15,747 nucleotides of DNA from CAYIVF01 sp964366875 (lineage in GTDB: Bacteria > Patescibacteriota > Minisyncoccia > Minisyncoccales > Staskawiczbacteraceae). The DNA lies in the NCBI GenBank assembly GCA_964366875.1, contig CAYIVF010000016.1, positions 1-15,747 of the forward strand, written 5' to 3'. The notes under the pieces were generated by a model. The model saw only the letters and a list, made by a program, of their open reading frames with translations. It made no database searches and was not told the DNA's origin. Made by a program: the position numbers and the translations under genes. Below are positions 5,635 through 12,965 of the stretch, piece by piece; positions within the stretch are counted from its first letter, which is position 1; each line of letters opens with the position of its first letter.

Positions 5635-5660
5635 TTGACAATTATTTTTTATGGTAAAAT
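5635..5660 (+). promoter_or_regulatory. Promoter of the surface-protein operon
   Basis: A perfect TTGACA (5635-5640) precedes an extended -10, TG-G-TAAAAT (hexamer 5655-5660). The 14-nt spacer is short, but an extended -10 can compensate. Predicted initiation about 7 nt downstream falls on the ATG of a small ORF at 5667 and leaves a leader of nearly 100 nt before the main gene at 5764. Confidence 0.6.
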
Positions 5661-5666
5661 AAAAGA

Positions 5667-5723
5667 ATGAATTATTACCGGAATGAAAGAAATCCGAACA
5701 GAGAGTTTTATTATAAAAAATAA
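5667..5723 (+). CDS. Possible leaderless leader peptide, 18 aa
   Basis: A short ORF, MNYYRNERNPNREFYYKK, begins 6 nt after the extended -10, near the predicted transcription start, and ends at TAA 5721-5723. It is out of frame with the 782-aa gene that begins 40 nt later. Tyr, Arg and Asn make up most of the peptide. It could be a regulatory leader peptide or a chance ORF. I have no homolog in mind; the only support is its fit to the promoter spacing. Confidence 0.3.
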   Translation: MNYYRNERNPNREFYYKK

Positions 5724-5763
5724 TAAAAACACAAAACGATAAAAACATAAAACAGAAAGTAGA

Positions 5764-8112
5764 ATGATTAGATTTAGTTTTATATTTTTATTTATTTTTG
5801 CTGGGTTGCTGTGTCTGGCTGGTTTTATGTTTTTAGCGATAGAGGCAGTTTTTGCTTCTACTACTGACGGCACAGTTTCTGGCTATGCCTGGTCAAGTCA
5901 GATGGGTTGGATAAATTTCGGCACAAGCTCCGGCAATGTGCATGTTACAGATTCTATATTAACTGGCTATGCCTGGAATGAAAACAAAGGACAGATAAAC
6001 TTAAATCCGACAAGAAGCGGAGTAACAAATAACAATGAAGGAACGCTTTCCGGCTATGCATGGAGCGAAGGCACTGGCTGGATAAATTTTAGCGGAGTAA
6101 CGATTAATTCTTCGGGCAGGTTTTTGGGCACAGCGACAGGGGATAACAGCGTAAGCGTTAATTTTTCCTGCGACCAATGCAAGGTGCAAACTGATTGGCG
6201 GCCATTAAGCTCTCGCGGCGGAGGAGGATTGCCTTCGGGCGCATATTCTGCGCCGTCAGCTCCGGCATCTGGTTTTACTATTTTAATAAACAATGGAAAT
6301 CAATACACCAATAATTCAACTGTTACATTAAACCTGCAGGCAGGTTCTGATGCAAAGAAAATGGCGGTATCTAATTCTCCAGGATTTGAAAATGCCGTAC
6401 AGGAAAATTATAAAGTAACAAAAACTTGGACATTAAGCTCGGGCGACGGCGTAAAAACCGTTTATGCTAAATTTTATACTCAATACGGCCAGCCGTCGCA
6501 GACTGTCCAAGTCAGCATTATTTTAGACACGCAAATTCCGGAAATTAAAATAACTAATATTAAAGAAAAATACAGCCCAGATGAAGAAGTTATTATTGGC
6601 GGCGCAACAGAACCAGGAGCTCAGATCACTTTATTCATTGATAACGATTACAGTATATTCAAAGCTTCAAACCAGGGAGATTGGTTAATAACCCTTGGTA
6701 AGCTCGCAATAGGTAAGCACCATATAGAGTTTTTTGCAAAAGATTTAGCTGGCAACACGGGCAAAACCATTAGCGCTGATTTTTCAGTTGAGACGGGTGT
6801 AACTTCAACCCCTGTTGCAATTCTCCCGCCATTGCTGCAAAAGATTAAAGAGGGCCTTACTCCAATATTGCCTAATATTTTAAAGCCAAAAGGATTACAG
6901 CCGGCAAAAATCGTTACATTACCCAAAACCACTCCCATTGCGCTTGGCGGAGCATGGAATTATTTGCCAGTGAAAGAAATAAAAAGATTTGTTTTATCTC
7001 CTCTACCACGCGATATAAAACTTATTGCTGAAAAATTTCCGCAAATAGAAAAAACTTTTACAGAAGTTGGCGTTGCTAAAATTACAGATGTTTCAAAATT
7101 AAAAACAGCTAATTTAAAGCTGCCCGGGCTTACCCAGACTCTCGGATTTTCGGGAACTGAAATAACGCCTGGAAAATTTGCTCTGCCAAAGGGCATTCCT
7201 ATTGCTAATTTGACATCCGCTGCCAGAGTTAAAATTCCTTCAGAAATTGTTTTTGCCAAAGCCGGAGGGGGATTGGTTGATTTTAATGTAGCCTTGTCTA
7301 TTAATGACCAAGGTAAAGCCCAGCAAACAATCAAGACCATTGCCGGCGGACCCTTGCAGTTGATTATAAAAACCGACAAGCCGGCAAAAACAGTAAAGGG
7401 CTATATGATTTTTAAATCAAAAAAGCCTCAGCAGCCCTCCTTCCAAGTGCCCCTGAATTATCTTGCCGCTTCTTTGCTCTTCTCGGGCCCGGATTTGGCG
7501 CAGAACCAAGCTCAACCCATAGCTCTTGAAGAAAAGCTTGTTTTGCAGGAGTTTGAGTACGAAGATACTGGCAACGGAGTTTATGTTGCCAACATTAATT
7601 CGCCGGTTGTAGACGGCGAATATGAGATTATTACTGTAATAAACTACGAAGGCGAGCTGATTCAGTCAAAAGAGATTAAACTGATTACTGTTGTTGACCC
7701 GGAAGGATATATATATGAAAAAGACAAAGACAAGGAGACAAGAGTAAACGGCGCTATTATTTCGCTTTATTGGCTGAATTCTGATACTAAACAATATGAA
7801 CTTTGGCCAGCTAAAGATTATCAGCAGGAAAATCCGCAAACCACCGATGTCAGGGGCACATACTCTTTTTTGGTGCCCGAAGGCCACTATTATTTAAGGG
7901 TTGACGCTCCGGGCTATACAAGCTACGACGGCAAGCCCTTTCAAGTAACAGAAGGCAGCGGCATACACGTTAACATTGAATTAAAAACCAAATATTGGTG
8001 GTTGAGTTTCTTTGACTGGAAAACCATTTTATTGGTTGCGGTCATACTTTTGCTTTTGTATAATTTTTACAGAGATAAACTGCGAGACATAGTAGTATTA
8101 AAAAGCGTATGA
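5764..8112 (+). CDS. Exported surface protein with GYAW repeats, Ig-like domain and C-terminal membrane anchor, 782 aa
   Basis: A hydrophobic signal or anchor (about residues 5-30, ending AVFAS) is followed by three repeats starting GYAW at residues 40, 68 and 97, two of them closing GWINF; this motif is common in CPR surface proteins. Next come CDQC (136-139), a glycine/serine/proline linker, a probable beta-sandwich (about 165-250), and a bacterial Ig-like domain (about 255-345: SPDEEVIIGGATEPGAQ through KDLAGNTGKT). A Pro/Lys-rich middle region of no clear family follows. Near 640-745 a carboxypeptidase-regulatory-like domain is suggested by VDPEGYIYE and TDVRGTYSFLVPEGHYYLRV. One transmembrane helix (about 755-771) and a short basic tail end the chain. 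This implies an extracellular chain tethered near both ends unless the signal is cleaved. Its stop overlaps the next start by 4 nt. Adhesin or envelope role is inference. Confidence 0.75.
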   Translation: MIRFSFIFLFIFAGLLCLAGFMFLAIEAVFASTTDGTVSGYAWSSQMGWINFGTSSGNVHVTDSILTGYAWNENKGQINLNPTRSGVTNNNEGTLSGYAWSEGTGWINFSGVTINSSGRFLGTATGDNSVSVNFSCDQCKVQTDWRPLSSRGGGGLPSGAYSAPSAPASGFTILINNGNQYTNNSTVTLNLQAGSDAKKMAVSNSPGFENAVQENYKVTKTWTLSSGDGVKTVYAKFYTQYGQPSQTVQVSIILDTQIPEIKITNIKEKYSPDEEVIIGGATEPGAQITLFIDNDYSIFKASNQGDWLITLGKLAIGKHHIEFFAKDLAGNTGKTISADFSVETGVTSTPVAILPPLLQKIKEGLTPILPNILKPKGLQPAKIVTLPKTTPIALGGAWNYLPVKEIKRFVLSPLPRDIKLIAEKFPQIEKTFTEVGVAKITDVSKLKTANLKLPGLTQTLGFSGTEITPGKFALPKGIPIANLTSAARVKIPSEIVFAKAGGGLVDFNVALSINDQGKAQQTIKTIAGGPLQLIIKTDKPAKTVKGYMIFKSKKPQQPSFQVPLNYLAASLLFSGPDLAQNQAQPIALEEKLVLQEFEYEDTGNGVYVANINSPVVDGEYEIITVINYEGELIQSKEIKLITVVDPEGYIYEKDKDKETRVNGAIISLYWLNSDTKQYELWPAKDYQQENPQTTDVRGTYSFLVPEGHYYLRVDAPGYTSYDGKPFQVTEGSGIHVNIELKTKYWWLSFFDWKTILLVAVILLLLYNFYRDKLRDIVVLKSV

Positions 8113-8465
8113 AAAAAATAATTTTAACTGCAATAGCTTTAATTGTTGCTTCCGGCGTTATTTTGCTTAGCGTTGGGTATTTTTTGCAAGCTCAAAAAAT
8201 ACAGAGGTTGCAAAAAGAACTAAATGTGCATCAGACCAATACTAATATAGTGAGCTTCTTGAGCACTTTTATCAAAAAAGTTCTTAAAGCCAAAGACGAA
8301 GTTTCTTTTGAAGACCGGCTAAAATTAGAAAACGCTGTCAGAGACCTAAACGACAAAGAGCTTTTATCTCTTTGGGAAAGTTTTACACAGGCTCAAACAT
8401 CAGAGCAAATCCAGCAGAATGTTAAAAATTTATTAGAGGGGCTGGTAAGCAAGATTATGTATTAA
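8109..8465 (+). CDS. Small single-pass membrane protein, 118 aa (paralog of 15200-15556)
   Basis: The ATG overlaps the upstream stop (ATGA, 8109-8112), a classic coupled arrangement. One N-terminal transmembrane helix (about residues 4-26) is followed by a mostly helical, charged domain. The protein is the same length as the product at 15200-15556 and clearly paralogous: EVSFEDRLKLENAV against EVSYEDRLKLENAA, a conserved DKE, and matching ends SKIMY and NKIIY. I do not recognise a named family. Coupling to the 782-aa surface protein suggests a partner or assembly role. No cysteine pair or enzymatic motif is visible. Confidence 0.7.
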   Translation: MKKIILTAIALIVASGVILLSVGYFLQAQKIQRLQKELNVHQTNTNIVSFLSTFIKKVLKAKDEVSFEDRLKLENAVRDLNDKELLSLWESFTQAQTSEQIQQNVKNLLEGLVSKIMY

Positions 8466-8477
8466 TCTATTAATCCG

Positions 8478-8486
8478 TGTTAAAAT
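8478..8486 (+). promoter_or_regulatory. Extended -10 promoter of the 1466-aa surface protein
   Basis: TG-T-TAAAAT (hexamer 8481-8486) lies 9 nt before a GTG start at 8496, the same spacing as between the dprA -10 and its ATG. No convincing -35 is visible. The transcript would begin at or within a few bases of the start codon. Confidence 0.5.
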
Positions 8487-8495
8487 AAAAGAACC

Positions 8496-11400
8496 GTGAA
8501 TATGGAAAAAATAAAGATAAAAATTGTCAGGAAAAAACCTTTAGGCATATTCTCGTCAATTTTAATTGGGCTTGTTTTAGCTGGCCTGTTTTCAGCCGTG
8601 TTTTATGCATTTGCTTTGCCCTACAGCCCGGGCGAAACCACAAACCCTTCATGCGCCCCGACAGACGCCAATTGCACAGTTACGGCATCTGCGGTTTATT
8701 CTTTCGGTTCAAACAATTTTTCAGGCACGGGCACATTCACCACCACAGGCGTGGGAACTTTCGGCAGTGCTTCAAATGTGTCTCAACTGGTAATAAAAGC
8801 TAATGCCAGTCAAACAAATACTTATCCTCTTGCCATATTTTATAAGTCAGACGGAACAACAGAGTTATTGAGAATTCACTCGGATGACACTACTAACCTC
8901 TTTATCGGTACGAATGCAGGCAGAGTAAATAGCCAAACAGGCGGAGGAAATAATGGTCTTCATAACGTTTTTATTGGTTCAAATTCAGGTTATTCCAATA
9001 CCACTGGCGCCTGGAACACAGCAGTGGGAAGATTGTCTCTTTATTCCAACACCACTGGTCTTGATAATACAGCAGTAGGATTTGATGCTCTCTATTCCAA
9101 CACCTCAGGTTCTTACAACTTAGCAATAGGATTGGATGCTCTTTACTCCAATACCACAGGCAACAGCAATTCAGCAATAGGATGGGGTTCTCTTACGTCT
9201 TCCACTACAGGAATAGAAAATTCAGCAGTAGGAGCAGACACTCTCAATAGCAATACCACAGGTTACTCCAACACAGCAATGGGAAAGAGTGTTCTTGCAA
9301 ACAGCACCTCAGGTTATCAAAACTCAGCAATAGGAGTGGAAGCTCTTAATAAAAATAAAACAGGTTCAGGCAATACCGCTGCAGGGTATCAAGCTGGTTA
9401 TGGCGTCACGGCTCAGTCTTTTTCCAATAATTCGCTTTTTGGTTATCAATCTGGTTATGTTCTTACCACCGGAAGCAATAATATGCTTTTTGGCTACAAG
9501 GCAGGAGATAATCTGACTACTGGCTCTGGCAACATTGTTATTGGCTATGACATTGATGCTCCAGCTGTTGGCAGTACCCAGACGCTTAACATCGGCAACC
9601 TGATTTTTGGGACTGGGTTAGATGGTTCAGGCACAACTTTATCAACAGGCAAAATCGGCATCGGGACGACGACTCCGGGGGCAAAGTTGCACATAGTAGG
9701 CAATGCGGACGATGAACAATTAGTAATCACGGCGAACGCTACCCAGTCCAACACCAACCCCCTTGTTAAATTTTTTAAATCAGACGGGACAACGGAGTTA
9801 TTGAGAATTCACTCGGATGACATTACGAATTTATTTATCGGACTAAACGCAGGCAGGGTTAACAGTCAGGTAGGAGGAGGAGAAAATGGTCTTTATAACG
9901 TTTTTGTTGGTTCAAATGCTGGTTATTCCAATACCACCGGCGCCTGGAACACAGCAGTGGGAAGAGTATCTCTTTATTCCAACACTATAGGTGGTGATAA
10001 TACAGCAGTAGGATTTAATGCTCTTTATTCTAATACTGAAGGAAATTTTAATACAGTAGTAGGTTCAGAGGCTATGTATTCTAATACTACAGGGGGCTAT
10101 AATACGGTATTAGGAGGAAGCGCACTCCGCTTAAATACTACTGGTATTTCCAATATAGCGATAGGTATAGATACTCTTTATTCTAATAATGGTGAATCTA
10201 ATATAGCAGTGGGTAGAAGCGCCCTTGAACAAAACACTACGGGCAACTATAACTTAGCGATAGGAACAAATACTCTCTACAAAACTAAAACAGGCTTAGG
10301 CAATACCGCTGCAGGGTATCAAGCTGGTTATGGCGTCACGAATCAGTCTTTTTCCAATAATTCGCTTTTTGGCTATCAATCTGGTTTTGGTCTTTCTACT
10401 GGTGGAAACAACACGCTTATAGGCTATCAGGCTGGTTTTGATGTGGGCACAGGCGCAGGAAACGTGTTGATTGGCTATCTGGCAGGCTCGGGTTCCGAGG
10501 TGCGAAATACAAGTAATCTCCTGTATATCGCCAACTCAAATACTTCTACGCCTTTAATCTATGGGAATTTTTCAACCTCCGCTTTGACGATAAATGGCAC
10601 TATGGGCATTGGGCTCACCCCGACCGCTCTCCTTCATCTCAAAGCTGGAACTATCACTGCTTCAACAGCTCCTCTTAAATTCACAACAGGAGTATCTCTT
10701 ACAATAGCCGAAGCGGGAGCAATGGAATTTACCACAGATGACTTATACTTTACCATTACAACAGGTCCGGCCAGGAAAGGAATTGTGTTAAACGATGGGA
10801 CTAATCTTACGGCAACAAGAGTGCCTTACGCTACTACGAACGGAAGGTTGACCGATGCGGCAGGATTTACTTTTGACGGAACAACTTTGACCGCAGCCGG
10901 CCTTATAGGTCCTATACAAATCAGCTCGGCTACGGGAGTTAATCTTACTGCCACTAATGGAATTCTTACTCTTGCGGGATTAAAAACAGCTGGTTTTAAC
11001 GAAAATTTGCTTATTGATTTTGAAACAACGACTAATAATATAATTTTCAGTTCGGGAACAGGAGCGGCTACTTTATTTTGGAACGGATTTACTCATAAAT
11101 TCACCAATGGTTCTTTGATGTATGACCAATCAACCAGATTTATTTATCAGCCAATAGGTAGCAGATTTGATATTCTCAATGCGGCGGGAAGTCAATTCAT
11201 TTATATCGGAACATCTACTTATCATTCTTGGTACATCAGCAACGCCATTAAATTGTATTTAACTTCAGCGGGATTATCGGTTAACACAGGAGTAGCGGCT
11301 ACTTCGTGGTTAACTCTTGGAGCTGGAACAGCCACCGCGGGACAAGCTCCGCTTAAATTTACGACAGGGGTTAGCAACACAGTAGCCGAAGCGGGAGCAA

Positions 11401-12896
11401 TGGAATTTACCACAGATGACTTATATTTTACCATTACAACAGGTCCGGCCAGGAAAGGAATTGTGTTAAACGACGGGACTAATCTTACAGCGACCAGAGT
11501 GCCGTATGCCACTACGAATGGACGGCTGACAGACAGCGCTAATCTGACGTTTAGCGGAACAAACTTGTTTACATCCACGCTTGCGATTGGCGCCAATGCG
11601 GCGAATAATACCTTTAGCACTTCTTCTGGCGGAACAGGAACCACCGTAATGTATATCGGAACTTATACGATAAACACAACCGCTCCGTCCGACATCAGCG
11701 TCAAGGAGAATATCACTGCCACTGGTTACGGGTTGGCGGATTTAATGAAGTTTTCAATTAAGAATTTTGAATACAAAAAAGAATATGTTGACGAAGGCGA
11801 GACGCAAAAGGAACACACCGGTTTAATTGCCCAAGAGGTGGAAACCATTTATCCCGAAGCAGTGATTTACCGTTCCGACAACTTAAAAGCCATTGACTAC
11901 AACAAACTTATTCCCTTAATTATCAAGTCAATTCAGGACTTGGCGCTAAAAGGCGTTTCGGGCAGTTTATCTGATACCGGCGCTTTGGGAACGGGACAAG
12001 TTGAAGGAGTGGAAACCAATTCTTTCACAACTCAACTAAAATCCGCTTTTGTTTCCCTCGGTGTTTATATTGAAAAAGGAGTTGCTACGGTTGAGGAACT
12101 GGTGGCGCAGAAAGCGACAATAAAAACAGCCAAAATTGAGGGTTTAGAAATGGTGGATAAAGCAACAGGCGAGGTGTGGTGCGCTTGGATTTCAAATGGC
12201 GAGTGGCAGAAGACAAAAGGAGAGTGCAATGCGATACCTACTTCGATCTCAACGCCTGAGCAGCCGGCCGTGTCAACTGAACAAACAACCGAGCAAACTC
12301 AGCAGGCTGTTGACCAAGCTCAGCAAGTTGTCCAGCAGGCGCAGGAAGCTGTTCAGCAGGCTCAGGAAACCGCAAATCAAGCCCAACAGGCGGCAAATAA
12401 TGCTTTAGAAACAACAGAACAGGCTAGGCAGGCGGTGCAGGAACAGGTTCAGCAGGTAGTACAACAAGCGGCAGAAAGCGCTGATAAAGCGGCAAAGCAA
12501 GCAGTCAAGGAGGTAAAAAACCAGATAAAGGAAGAAGTGAAGCAGGAATTGCAGCAAGAAGCTCAACCATCAGAAGCGCCAGTTCCAGCGGAACAACCAA
12601 CAGAACAGCCGGCAGCGCCAGAAGAAAATCCTGCTTCAAGTTCAGCAGAAACACCGGGACCTGCGGCAATGCTCGAAGATTTAATTAAAAGTTCTACTGC
12701 AAGTTTGCTTAATTCAATCTGGCAATTTGCCAAATGGGCGCTTCAAGCATCTTTACAAGGAGCAGTTAAACTTGTTCCCGATGGAATCAAGTCGTCTTCA
12801 GCAGGATTAACCTCTTTTGTAGTTCAAGATGTCAGAGCAGACTTTCTGCAACTATTCTCGCAGATTAAATCAATTTATAATTATTTTAAATTTTAA
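8496..12896 (+). CDS. Giant repeat-rich surface fibre/adhesin with S74 endosialidase-chaperone domain, 1466 aa
   Basis: A basic N-terminus and one hydrophobic segment (about 17-40) lead to PGETTNPSCAPTDANC, a CPR surface-protein signature. Residues about 102-421 and 413-731 form two homologous blocks, each with SDGTTELLRIHSDD and seven 17-residue repeats of the type NTAVGxxALYSNTTGxx, resembling YadA-like heads or fibre beta-rolls. GIGTTTPGAKLH, a phage-fibre-like motif, follows the first block. Two copies of a module beginning PLKFTTGV start at 726 and 952. An S74 intramolecular chaperone spans about 1063-1155: SDISVKENI gives the Ser1065-Lys1070 pair used for self-cleavage, then HTGLIAQEVETIYPEAV and AIDYNKLIPLIIKSI. 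A C-terminal part of about 300 residues follows with a Gln-rich coiled coil (about 1256-1355), a Pro/Ala/Glu linker and a hydrophobic end. The GTG start is chosen from promoter spacing; ATG at 8502 is the alternative. Trimerisation is inference. Confidence 0.85.
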   Translation: MNMEKIKIKIVRKKPLGIFSSILIGLVLAGLFSAVFYAFALPYSPGETTNPSCAPTDANCTVTASAVYSFGSNNFSGTGTFTTTGVGTFGSASNVSQLVIKANASQTNTYPLAIFYKSDGTTELLRIHSDDTTNLFIGTNAGRVNSQTGGGNNGLHNVFIGSNSGYSNTTGAWNTAVGRLSLYSNTTGLDNTAVGFDALYSNTSGSYNLAIGLDALYSNTTGNSNSAIGWGSLTSSTTGIENSAVGADTLNSNTTGYSNTAMGKSVLANSTSGYQNSAIGVEALNKNKTGSGNTAAGYQAGYGVTAQSFSNNSLFGYQSGYVLTTGSNNMLFGYKAGDNLTTGSGNIVIGYDIDAPAVGSTQTLNIGNLIFGTGLDGSGTTLSTGKIGIGTTTPGAKLHIVGNADDEQLVITANATQSNTNPLVKFFKSDGTTELLRIHSDDITNLFIGLNAGRVNSQVGGGENGLYNVFVGSNAGYSNTTGAWNTAVGRVSLYSNTIGGDNTAVGFNALYSNTEGNFNTVVGSEAMYSNTTGGYNTVLGGSALRLNTTGISNIAIGIDTLYSNNGESNIAVGRSALEQNTTGNYNLAIGTNTLYKTKTGLGNTAAGYQAGYGVTNQSFSNNSLFGYQSGFGLSTGGNNTLIGYQAGFDVGTGAGNVLIGYLAGSGSEVRNTSNLLYIANSNTSTPLIYGNFSTSALTINGTMGIGLTPTALLHLKAGTITASTAPLKFTTGVSLTIAEAGAMEFTTDDLYFTITTGPARKGIVLNDGTNLTATRVPYATTNGRLTDAAGFTFDGTTLTAAGLIGPIQISSATGVNLTATNGILTLAGLKTAGFNENLLIDFETTTNNIIFSSGTGAATLFWNGFTHKFTNGSLMYDQSTRFIYQPIGSRFDILNAAGSQFIYIGTSTYHSWYISNAIKLYLTSAGLSVNTGVAATSWLTLGAGTATAGQAPLKFTTGVSNTVAEAGAMEFTTDDLYFTITTGPARKGIVLNDGTNLTATRVPYATTNGRLTDSANLTFSGTNLFTSTLAIGANAANNTFSTSSGGTGTTVMYIGTYTINTTAPSDISVKENITATGYGLADLMKFSIKNFEYKKEYVDEGETQKEHTGLIAQEVETIYPEAVIYRSDNLKAIDYNKLIPLIIKSIQDLALKGVSGSLSDTGALGTGQVEGVETNSFTTQLKSAFVSLGVYIEKGVATVEELVAQKATIKTAKIEGLEMVDKATGEVWCAWISNGEWQKTKGECNAIPTSISTPEQPAVSTEQTTEQTQQAVDQAQQVVQQAQEAVQQAQETANQAQQAANNALETTEQARQAVQEQVQQVVQQAAESADKAAKQAVKEVKNQIKEEVKQELQQEAQPSEAPVPAEQPTEQPAAPEENPASSSAETPGPAAMLEDLIKSSTASLLNSIWQFAKWALQASLQGAVKLVPDGIKSSSAGLTSFVVQDVRADFLQLFSQIKSIYNYFKF
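8799..9456 (+). repeat. Large direct repeat, left copy (658 bp)
   Basis: This stretch repeats at 9732-10386 with an offset of 933 nt at its left and 930 nt at its right. Identical strings include AGTTATTGAGAATTCACT and the block around 9370-9410. It encodes a conserved lead-in plus seven 51-nt (17-residue) repeats at 9015-9371. The copies have diverged most in the middle of the array. Confidence 0.85.
9732..10386 (+). repeat. Large direct repeat, right copy (655 bp)
   Basis: Homologous to 8799-9456. Its array of seven repeats (9948-10301) has one 16-residue unit (NIAIGIDTLYSNNGES), which accounts exactly for the 3-nt change in offset. The coding frame is kept. Confidence 0.85.
10671..10859 (+). 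repeat. Internal 189-bp direct repeat, left copy
   Basis: Nearly identical to 11349-11537 (offset 678 nt). It encodes a module beginning PLKFTTGV with AEAGAMEFTTDDLYF and ending near TTNGRLTD. The high DNA identity in the middle of the module implies recent duplication or gene conversion. Confidence 0.85.
11349..11537 (+). repeat. Internal 189-bp direct repeat, right copy
   Basis: Partner of 10671-10859. Differences are mostly at third codon positions and near the ends, as expected for a duplicated protein module under constraint. Confidence 0.85.
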
Positions 12897-12900
12897 AAAA

Positions 12901-12962
12901 TTCACCCAGTCAAATAATTTTGCGAAGCAAAATTAATGCGTAGCATTATTTGACGGGGTAAA
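12901..12962 (+). repeat. Cruciform-like palindromic element with two inner hairpins
   Basis: Outer arms 12901-12918 and 12945-12962 pair at 16 of 18 positions. Inside are two hairpins with three-base loops, ATTTTGC-GAA-GCAAAAT (12917-12933) and TAATGC-GTA-GCATTA (12934-12948), which slightly overlap the outer stem and so compete with it. GCGAAGC is known to form an exceptionally stable DNA mini-hairpin. The element fills the gap between the 1466-aa gene and the next start. It may also end transcription, though it lacks a good T-tract. Confidence 0.85.
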
Positions 12963-12965
12963 ATT

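Noticed and set aside
5622..5660. Replication origin
   Set aside because: Only one DnaA box is visible and there is no dnaA/dnaN neighbourhood or AT-rich unwinding array.
9015..9371. CRISPR-like regularly spaced repeats
   Set aside because: The 51-nt units are contiguous, degenerate and in frame inside a long coding sequence. There are no constant repeats separated by unique spacers, and no cas genes.
11222..11644. 140-codon antisense ORF within the fibre gene
   Set aside because: It mirrors repetitive coding sequence, has no promoter or ribosome-binding site, and resembles no known protein. The same holds for the other minus-strand ORFs.
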